From Fibrobacteria bacterium (GTDB lineage: Bacteria > Fibrobacterota > Fibrobacteria > UBA11236): 32,544 nt of DNA. Of this stretch, positions 27,187 to 32,544 are shown piece after piece. The translations under genes and the position numbers were made by a program. Each line of letters begins with the position of its first letter. Positions within the stretch are counted from its first letter, which is position 1. The notes under the pieces are model-generated. The model had not been told where the DNA came from. It searched no databases and saw nothing but the letters and a program-made list of their open reading frames with translations. The stretch spans positions 1 to 32,544 of the forward strand of contig JADGQO010000111.1 of the NCBI GenBank assembly GCA_017881725.1. The letters are read 5' to 3'.

Positions 27187-28605
27187 TTAAATCTCCTTTT
27201 CCTTGAATGAACGTACGTCGGTGACATGGCCCGTGATGGCGGCGGCGGCCACCATGGCCGGTGACATGAGCAAGGTCCTGCCGGTCTGGCTGCCTTGCCG
27301 ACCGATGAAGTTGCGGTTGCTGGAGCTGGCGGAGATTTGCTTCCCAACCAGTTGGTCCGGATTGATGGCCAGACACATGGAACAGCCCGGTGCCCGCCAT
27401 GAGAATCCGGCGGCGAGAAAAATTTTGTCCAAACCTTCTTCCATGGCTTGCTTGCGGACCGGCAGGGAACCGGGGACGATGAAGGCCTGGATACCGGGCG
27501 CGACCTTCCGGCCTTGGGCAATCTTGGCAGCGGCGCGCAAATCCTCGATGCGGCCGTTGGTGCAACTGCCGATGAAAGCCACGTCGATTTTGATACCCTG
27601 GATTTTTTGACCCGGAGTCCATTGCATATGCCGATACGCCAATTCAGCCGATGCGCGCTCCCCGACGTCTTCGTATTGCCCCGGATTCGGCAGCGCCTCG
27701 CTGATGCCGACGCTTTGTCCCGGCGTGATGCCCCAGGTAACCCTCGGCTCAATGTCAGCGGCGTCAAAACGGATTGAGTCATCGTATTCGGCGTCGCCGT
27801 CAGAGACGAAGCTTTTCCATTTTTCCACCGCAGCATTCCAGGCCGCGCCTTGGGGCGAATATTTTCGGCCTTGCAAATACGCGAAGGTGGTCGCGTCCGG
27901 ATTGCAATAACCGGCGCGCGCGCCGCCTTCGACGGACATGTTGCATACGGTCATGCGTCCTTCCATGGACATGGCTTCGAAAACTTCTCCGGCGTATTCG
28001 TAGACGAATCCGATCCCGCCCTTTACTCCCAGCTTATGGATGATGAAAAGCGCCACGTCCTTGGGGGTGACGCCGGAAGCCAGGCGGCCGTTGATTTCCA
28101 CGCGCCTGACTTTCATGGGATCCATGGCCAAGCATTGGCCGGCCAGCACATCGCGGACTTGGGACGTTCCGATGCCGAAGGCCAAGGCTCCGAACGCCCC
28201 GTGGGTGGCGGTATGGCTGTCGCCGCAAGCGATGGTCATGCCGGGCTGGGTCAAGCCCAACTCCGGACCGACAATATGCACAACGCCCTGTTGGCCGGAA
28301 GCGAAATCAAAAAACTTCACTCCGAATTCCTGGGTATTCCGCTCGATGGCTTGCAGCATGGCTTCCGCCTGGCCGTCCGCGAAAGGACGCGCTTGCGATA
28401 AGGTCGGCACGATATGGTCCACGGTCGCGAAGGTGCGGTCCGGATAGGCGACCTTCAACCCTTTTTCCCGCAGCATGTCGAAAGCCTGGGGACTGGTCAC
28501 TTCATGGATCAGATGCAACCCGATAAAAACCTGGGTTTGCCCGGTCGGCAATTCCGTGACTCGATTGTGGTTCCAAACCTTGTTATACAGCGTTCCTTTG
28601 GCCAT
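27187..28605 (-). CDS. leuC: 3-isopropylmalate dehydratase large subunit
   Basis: 472-aa aconitase-family protein, catalytic subunit of isopropylmalate isomerase. The [4Fe-4S] cluster ligands are C348 (GSCTNGR) and the pair C408/C411 ([13 protein letters not shown]). The motif [20 protein letters not shown] (127-146) and [11 protein letters not shown] (429-439) are also family signatures. The ATG at 28605 is preceded by AAGGAGG with 6-nt spacing, and the product length is normal. Codons upstream of it in the same frame are not part of the protein. It forms an operon with leuD and is transcribed divergently from a LysR-type regulator that is its likely controller. Confidence 0.96.
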   Translation of the reverse strand: MAKGTLYNKVWNHNRVTELPTGQTQVFIGLHLIHEVTSPQAFDMLREKGLKVAYPDRTFATVDHIVPTLSQARPFADGQAEAMLQAIERNTQEFGVKFFDFASGQQGVVHIVGPELGLTQPGMTIACGDSHTATHGAFGALAFGIGTSQVRDVLAGQCLAMDPMKVRRVEINGRLASGVTPKDVALFIIHKLGVKGGIGFVYEYAGEVFEAMSMEGRMTVCNMSVEGGARAGYCNPDATTFAYLQGRKYSPQGAAWNAAVEKWKSFVSDGDAEYDDSIRFDAADIEPRVTWGITPGQSVGISEALPNPGQYEDVGERASAELAYRHMQWTPGQKIQGIKIDVAFIGSCTNGRIEDLRAAAKIAQGRKVAPGIQAFIVPGSLPVRKQAMEEGLDKIFLAAGFSWRAPGCSMCLAINPDQLVGKQISASSSNRNFIGRQGSQTGRTLLMSPAMVAAAAITGHVTDVRSFKEKEI

Positions 28606-28704
28606 GACTTCCTCCTTGTTAGCATTCCGCCCGCGGTCCTCCCGCGCGCGTCTGTCGGCGCGTGCGGGGACTTGTGCAACACGCTGTAAAGTGTAGCCCG
28701 GGAA

Positions 28705-28743
28705 GATATATTTGTATAAGATATCCTTTCTATACTCAGCATA
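28705..28743 (+). promoter_or_regulatory. AT-rich leuC/lysR intergenic control region with dyad sites
   Basis: In an otherwise GC-rich 148-bp gap, an AT-rich island carries GATAT (28705-28709) / ATATC (28721-28725) spaced by 11 nt. It also carries TATACTCAGCATA (28731-28743), which fits the T-N11-A dyad of LysR-type boxes. The position between divergent leuC and the regulator is typical for such sites. Confidence 0.4.
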
Positions 28744-28753
28744 GGCATAAACT

Positions 28754-29641
28754 ATGGAAATCCACCAACTGAAATATTTCCTCGCCATCGCGCACACCGG
28801 TTCGTTCACGAAAGCGGCGCAGGCCTGCCATGTCAGCCAGCCGTCCCTGTCCTCGCAAGTGGCCAAGTTGGAGGACGAGCTGGGCGGCCCGTTGCTTGAA
28901 CGCTCCCGGAAAGGGGCGAGGCTCACCCAGCGGGGCGAGCTGTTCCGGGGCCGCGCCGCCGAGGCCTTGCGCCAATTGGAAAGCGGCCGGTTCGAACTCG
29001 AAGAATTGTCGGGCTTGAAAAGAGGCTCCGTGACCTTGGGCTGCTTGCCGACCACCGGCGCTTATCTGCTGCCGCCCTTGCTCAAAGCCTTCGGCAAGGC
29101 GCATCCGGAAATCCAGGTGGGCTTGCGCGAGGAATCTTCCCCGGGACTGACCCAAGCCATCCTCGCCTCGGACGTCGATCTGGCCATTATGGACGAAGCG
29201 GGCTTGGGCGCGGGAGTCCAAGCGGAAACCTTATTCACTGAACCGCTGTGGATTGCCTTGCCTCCGGGACATCGTTTCCAAGCCCGGAAAAAACTGGCTT
29301 TGTCGGCGCTGGTCGGCGAGCCCTTGATCCTGATGAAAAGCGGCCACGGCTTCCGGAAGATTGTCCTCGACGCCTTGGCGAAGGCCGGAGTGGATCCGGT
29401 GATCGTGCATGACAGCGGTGAGATTGAAACCGTGCAGGCTTTGGTGCAAGCGGGCTTGGGTTTAAGCCTAGTGCCCGCCATGGTGAAACGCCGGGGCCTG
29501 ACCTATTTGGAAATCCAGCCGCCCACACCGTCGCGAACGCTAATGTTGGCGAGACGGGAAGGTTCGGTGTTGAGTCCGGCCGCAGAGGCGTTAAGGCGAA
29601 TGGCATTGAAACTGTTCCATTCCCGCGCAGGAACAGGTTAA
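28754..29641 (+). CDS. LysR-family transcriptional regulator (OxyR-like architecture)
   Basis: 295-aa LysR-type regulator. The N-terminal winged helix-turn-helix is at 1-60 ([36 protein letters not shown]). A linker helix follows, and then a periplasmic-binding-like effector domain from about 90 ([31 protein letters not shown]). The overall sequence is closest in style to the OxyR/CbbR branch. It has Cys24 in the HTH and Cys96 early in the effector domain but not the OxyR disulfide pair, so peroxide sensing is not supported. It is divergent from leuC with a 148-bp shared control region, which suggests it regulates leuCD; the effector is unknown. The ribosome binding site is weak (AGG about 9 nt upstream). 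Confidence 0.9.
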   Translation: MEIHQLKYFLAIAHTGSFTKAAQACHVSQPSLSSQVAKLEDELGGPLLERSRKGARLTQRGELFRGRAAEALRQLESGRFELEELSGLKRGSVTLGCLPTTGAYLLPPLLKAFGKAHPEIQVGLREESSPGLTQAILASDVDLAIMDEAGLGAGVQAETLFTEPLWIALPPGHRFQARKKLALSALVGEPLILMKSGHGFRKIVLDALAKAGVDPVIVHDSGEIETVQALVQAGLGLSLVPAMVKRRGLTYLEIQPPTPSRTLMLARREGSVLSPAAEALRRMALKLFHSRAGTG

Positions 29642-29653
29642 CTACCGAGGGTG

Positions 29654-29690
29654 TCGCCTACCGAGACCGCAGAGTCCGCGTCGATCCGCG
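29654..29690 (+). repeat. 37-bp dispersed repeat, copy 2
   Basis: Starts 12 bp after the stop of the LysR gene. It has 34 of 37 bases identical to 17666-17702, and the three differences cluster in the centre (agagt versus ggggc). Confidence 0.75.
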
Positions 29691-29905
29691 CCTAATTTGT
29701 TTTTCAATCGGTATGTAAAGAATCGGACACGATCGTCGGAATTTTTTACGGTGCGTGGGATGTCACGACTCTATCCTCTTTTTATGCGGCGAGAATAGCG
29801 TTTCCAGCGGTCCCGCTTGTCAAAATGGCGTGCTATGAGCGTATTTCGGATGGGTACAAATATTGCATTCATAAGTGGGGTAACCAAAAGTTCGATCCAT
29901 TTCGT
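29691..29905. other. Leader region of the fibro-slime gene
   Basis: About 215 bp upstream of the fibro-slime protein. A TTGTCA at 29817-29822 could be a -35 element, but no well-spaced -10 is evident. Upstream in-frame codons (from 29817) are not believed coding because a proper ribosome binding site and signal peptide start at 29916. Confidence 0.3.
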
Positions 29906-29910
29906 GGGAG
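29906..29910 (+). promoter_or_regulatory. Ribosome binding site fixing the start at 29916
   Basis: GGGAG lies 5 nt before ATG 29916, which begins directly with a signal peptide. Confidence 0.6.
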
Positions 29911-29915
29911 TCAAA

Positions 29916-30674
29916 ATGAAATACAATATTTTCGGAATCGCAGCCCTCGCAGCCGTGGGCGTGTCCCAAGCTTCGCTCTTAACCCTTACCGGAACCTTGC
30001 GGGATTTCAAGGTGTATTCGGAAGGGGGCCATGTTGATTTTGAGAATGCTTGCTGTGGTGACGATCATCACATCGTAACCTCCACCTTGGGCGCTGACGG
30101 CAAGCCCGTTTATGCCGATGACCCAGCCTCGTGGAGCACGCATGGCGCCGCCGCTTTCAATCAATGGTATAACGACGTCCCCGGCACCAATATCAGCAGC
30201 GCCTATTCCATTACCTTGGACAATTCGGGGCATCCCGATGTTTACACCTACAGCAACCCCTCGTTCTTCCCCTTGGACGGCAGCGTCGGTCCCGGCGGCG
30301 AAACCGATTTGTATGGACATGATTTCGGCTTCACGTATGCACTGAATACGGACTTCACCTACAAGGCCGGGCAGAATTTCACGTTCACCGGCGATGACGA
30401 CGTTTTCGTGTATATCAACAACGGCCTGGTCATCGACCTCGGCGGCGTGCACGGCGCAGAATCCGGCACCGTCAACTTGGACGCGCTCGGCCTGACGGAA
30501 GGCAATAACTACAGCATGAACGTGTTCTTCGCGGAACGCCATACCACGGAATCGCATTTCCGCATCGACACCAATATCGAATCGCTGACCTCGCCGGTTC
30601 CCGAACCCGGGACCTTGGCCTTGTTCGGCATGGGCATGGCCGGTTTGGCCATGGTTGTCCGTCGCCGTAAGTAA
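29916..30674 (+). CDS. Fibro-slime domain protein with PEP-CTERM sorting signal
   Basis: 252-aa exported protein. The signal peptide is residues 1-19 (NIFGIAALAAVGVSQA). A fibro-slime (PA14-like) domain occupies about 23-222. Its conserved core is FTFTGDDDVFVYINNGLVID at 155-174 followed by LGGVHG, then LGLTEGNNYSMNVFFAERHT and a Ser-His-Phe-x-Ile strand. Residues 228-252 are a complete PEP-CTERM tail: VPEPGT, a hydrophobic helix (LALFGMGMAGLAMVV) and RRRK. Exosortase cleaves such tails during export, and the proteins usually end up in extracellular matrix. Fibro-slime domains are known from Fibrobacter and Dictyostelium and are linked to cell-surface carbohydrate or matrix roles. Its stop abuts the stop of the opposing regulator gene with no spacer. 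Confidence 0.9.
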   Translation: MKYNIFGIAALAAVGVSQASLLTLTGTLRDFKVYSEGGHVDFENACCGDDHHIVTSTLGADGKPVYADDPASWSTHGAAAFNQWYNDVPGTNISSAYSITLDNSGHPDVYTYSNPSFFPLDGSVGPGGETDLYGHDFGFTYALNTDFTYKAGQNFTFTGDDDVFVYINNGLVIDLGGVHGAESGTVNLDALGLTEGNNYSMNVFFAERHTTESHFRIDTNIESLTSPVPEPGTLALFGMGMAGLAMVVRRRK

Positions 30675-32072
30675 TCACGGAGTGGATCCGCGCGCCACGA
30701 CCGTCCCCGCATAATGGATAGTCCGGCGCACGCCAGCTTCTGGCGCCAGCACTTGGCGCACCATTGCCCGCGCCATCATCGAGGCGTCGAAGCGGACGCT
30801 GGTCAAGCCATGGCGCAAGGCCTCGCGCGAATCGTCGAACCCGGCCAAAGCCATGTCCTCGGGCACCCGGAGGCCCCTGGCGCCCAACCAATCCAGGCAG
30901 GCCAGGGCTACCCAATCCGAAGCCGCTACCCATAGGCTTGAGCCCGAGGCCAAGGCCGCTTCCAGGGAAGGAGAAAACTTTTCGATCAGCCGGTCGCGGC
31001 CAATCGCTTCAATCAACGGGCGGGCCAGGTCGGGATATTGCGCTGCCCGGCCTACGCCCTCCAGCCGCAGCCTTTTCCAGGCCTCGGGGTCGCGCCATAC
31101 CGCTGCTTGGAAATCCCATTCCGAGACCCACGGGCCGAGCGCCTCGTAGAGGATGACCCCATTAGGAAGCTTTCGGCGCAACCCTTCCAAGCGGTTGCGG
31201 GACCATTCAGCGCCATGGAACGGCGAGATCCACGCGATACGCGCATGCTTCCGGATGGCCGGATGATCCCCGAGCACCGCGCCTGATTCCAAGCCATAGG
31301 CCATGTCGTGGAACCCGAGCCAAGGCGATTGGATGGGAACCCGCGCCGGAGATAGGACGGGGTTTTCCAGCCACACTGCTGAGGGGAGGCGGGCGCGATG
31401 CAGGGCCGACAGCAGCGGGTGGGGATCGGGCAAGTGCCATGTGGATACCACCACGCCCATCGGCCGGATACTTAAATCGGGGAGCTTGCCCGACCACGCA
31501 TGAATCTCGGGAAGCAGATGGTTGCGCGCAGCCTCGATTTGAATCTCCCGCCAGAAATCCCATTCGCGATCAGTAGTCAGGCGTAGGCTTCCATCCGTCT
31601 CCCGAGCGCCCAGGCACAAAAGGACCGCTCTCGCGTCGGTACGCCGTCGGGGGCGCGAAACCCGCCAGGCGCGTCCTTCCCGTTCCAGTAGCGCCTCATC
31701 GGATAAACGTCCATACGCCTTCCTGGCCGTGGCGGGATGCACCCGGTGCCGGGCGGCGGTATGTTTGGGTGGGGGCAGGCGTTCCCCGCTTCCCCATCGT
31801 CCCGAGCGGATCTCTTCCCTCAGATCGGCCGCCAGGGTTTCGGCCGTCCGCCGCGCATTCGGCGCGATTTTGATCGGCATCCGTCCCGCCGGCCAACTCC
31901 CTCCGCCTTCTCGGGTTTCAATCCAACCCATCGCGCGCGCCGTCCGCAACACACCCTGTACCGTGGTGGGCGAGCATTTCCAGCGCGCCGCCAAGGCCCG
32001 CACCGAAGGCAGCCGCCGACTCCCGGCCAAGCGGATGAGGCCCCGCAAATCGTTTAGGAATTTGGCTTCCAT
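30675..32072 (-). CDS. Transcriptional regulator with two winged-helix domains and LacI-type sugar-binding domain
   Basis: 465-aa protein. Two GntR-like winged helices lie in tandem: about 1-62 (RRLPSVRALAARWKCSPTTV, ARAMGWIETREGGG) and about 78-140 (LREEIRSGRWGSGERLPPPK, HPATARKAYGRLSDEALLER). From about 148 to 460 there is a periplasmic-binding/LacI-type ligand domain, recognisable at the end by ALACLDWLGARGLRVPEDMA followed by LAGFDDS. Single-HTH GntR/LacI chimeras (AraR type) respond to sugars; the second HTH is unusual. It is divergent from the GH16 gene, with an inverted repeat and a MITE between them, so it is the obvious candidate regulator of that glucanase. The start ATG 32072 has only a close AAGG. 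Confidence 0.88.
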   Translation of the reverse strand: MEAKFLNDLRGLIRLAGSRRLPSVRALAARWKCSPTTVQGVLRTARAMGWIETREGGGSWPAGRMPIKIAPNARRTAETLAADLREEIRSGRWGSGERLPPPKHTAARHRVHPATARKAYGRLSDEALLEREGRAWRVSRPRRRTDARAVLLCLGARETDGSLRLTTDREWDFWREIQIEAARNHLLPEIHAWSGKLPDLSIRPMGVVVSTWHLPDPHPLLSALHRARLPSAVWLENPVLSPARVPIQSPWLGFHDMAYGLESGAVLGDHPAIRKHARIAWISPFHGAEWSRNRLEGLRRKLPNGVILYEALGPWVSEWDFQAAVWRDPEAWKRLRLEGVGRAAQYPDLARPLIEAIGRDRLIEKFSPSLEAALASGSSLWVAASDWVALACLDWLGARGLRVPEDMALAGFDDSREALRHGLTSVRFDASMMARAMVRQVLAPEAGVRRTIHYAGTVVARGSTP

Positions 32073-32099
32073 GCCTTAATAGTACGCTGATACAGTCGA

Positions 32100-32120
32100 T
32101 TTGAAATTGGATTTTTCAAA
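32100..32120. promoter_or_regulatory. Candidate operator, 7-7-7 inverted repeat
   Basis: TTTGAAA (32100-32106) and TTTCAAA (32114-32120) form a perfect inverted repeat around a 7-nt spacer. It lies 27 bp upstream of the regulator's start codon and on the path to the divergent GH16 gene. It is a plausible autoregulatory site. Confidence 0.4.
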
Positions 32121-32149
32121 ATATCCCGTTTCGCATTCCCTCCACTAAG

Positions 32150-32335
32150 TTAACAGGGTGTTGAAAAAGTCCCCGTGAGGCCAAAGGGCGAGCGAGCGGG
32201 CCGCGGCCAAGGAGGACGAGGGAGCGATATTTGGAGAATATCGCGACTGAGTCCGACGAAGGCCCCGGCACGCGCAGAGTCGCTTCGACTCTCGCCGGCA
32301 CGACGCCCGCGCGGACTTTTTCAACACCCTGTTAA
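32150..32335. mobile_element. MITE-like element with 23-bp perfect terminal inverted repeats
   Basis: The left end 32150-32172 (TTAACAGGGTGTTGAAAAAG, then TCC) is the exact reverse complement of the right end 32313-32335. The interior is GC-rich, has no coding potential, and carries two perfect hairpins: GCGATATT/AATATCGC (32224-32231, 32237-32244) and AGAGTCG/CGACTCT (32276-32282, 32286-32292). With no transposase it must be mobilised in trans. The outermost TTAA at both ends may be the duplicated target. Confidence 0.75.
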
Positions 32336-32379
32336 GGGACCGGAAGCCATGCCACTGGGCTGGGGCCGGAAAATAAACC

Positions 32380-32384
32380 GGAGG
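32380..32384 (+). promoter_or_regulatory. Ribosome binding site of the GH16 gene
   Basis: GGAGG 5 nt before ATG 32390. Confidence 0.6.
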
Positions 32385-32389
32385 AAATA

Positions 32390-32544
32390 ATGCTTCGCAT
32401 GCTTTACATCACACTTGGCCTGGGACAATTTGCCCTGACGGCGGGGATCGCCGGCGCCGCCACCACCCTGGACGGCGCTGAATTCTATTCCAATGAAACC
32501 GTGAAGTTCGGACGCTGGGAGATTCGCATGCAGGTGGCCGCGAC
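32390..32544 (+). CDS. Glycoside hydrolase family 16 beta-glucanase, N-terminal part only
   Basis: 51 complete codons before the window ends. Residues 1-23 are a signal peptide (LGLGQFALTAGIAGAA). The following LDGAEFYSNETVKFGRWEIR (residues 27-46), then MQVAAT, is the conserved N-terminal strand pair of GH16 enzymes (laminarinases/lichenases), where the Y-G-R-(Y/W/F)-E-x-R-M motif lines the substrate cleft. The catalytic E-x-D-x-E lies beyond the window. It is probably a secreted beta-1,3 or beta-1,3-1,4-glucanase, and probably controlled by the divergent sugar-type regulator. Confidence 0.8.
   Translation, partial: MLRMLYITLGLGQFALTAGIAGAATTLDGAEFYSNETVKFGRWEIRMQVAA

Noticed and set aside
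27188-27836. Long N-terminal extension of leuD
   Set aside because: It is out-of-frame leuC sequence; ATG 27185 has its own ribosome binding site and gives the normal LeuD length.
28606-29055. N-terminal extension of leuC to about 622 residues
   Set aside because: The extension is antisense to the LysR gene. A strong ribosome binding site and the conserved LeuC N-terminus place the start at 28605.

Overview
The window reads as one chromosomal segment of an uncultured Gram-negative bacterium, most likely Fibrobacterota or a close relative. Signs for this are a fibro-slime domain protein, many signal-peptide-bearing surface proteins built from cadherin-like, Big_2 and Ig-like modules, a GH16 glucanase start beside a double-winged-helix GntR/LacI-type regulator, lipoproteins, and a probable outer-membrane beta-barrel. 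The assignment is inference from gene content. No tRNA, rRNA or CRISPR array was seen.

Layout. 1-2744 (minus strand): the start of an FG-GAP-like repeat protein, then a translationally coupled pair made of a proline-rich bitopic membrane protein and a probable lipoprotein with four near-identical cadherin-like repeats. 2842-3352: a scar of an HsdM-like fragment and an IS4-type transposase fragment. 3510-6432 (plus): a tightly packed three-gene module of unknown function (777-aa protein, DUF1360 membrane protein, small CC-motif protein). This is the best candidate here for an undescribed system. 6486-11246 (minus): a three-gene glycan operon with a GT-C membrane glycosyltransferase, a WecE/RffA-type sugar aminotransferase and a polyprenol-phosphate GT2. 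11453-12928 (plus): a lone cobyric acid synthase.

12960-22605 holds five disrupted genes around one intact methyltransferase. They are a WD-G-x-x-W-type beta-propeller protein (in-frame TGA plus N-terminal frame problems), a bacteriohemerythrin (in-frame TGA), a carbohydrate-binding/InlB-repeat surface protein (frameshift), a large Ig-like surface protein (two frameshifts) and a DUF1080 protein (frameshift). This is either a local cluster of decaying genes or a stretch of poor consensus sequence.

22781-26507 (plus): a 684-aa lipoprotein whose 3' end overlaps a probable outer-membrane beta-barrel gene. 26577-28605 (minus): leuC-leuD, with a divergent LysR-type regulator at 28754-29641. 29916-30674 (plus): a fibro-slime protein with a PEP-CTERM sorting tail. 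30675-32072 (minus): the GntR/LacI-type regulator, divergent from a GH16 glucanase that starts at 32390 and runs off the window. A 186-bp MITE-like element with 23-bp terminal inverted repeats sits in the regulator/GH16 intergenic region. A 37-bp dispersed repeat occurs downstream of two unrelated genes (17666 and 29654).
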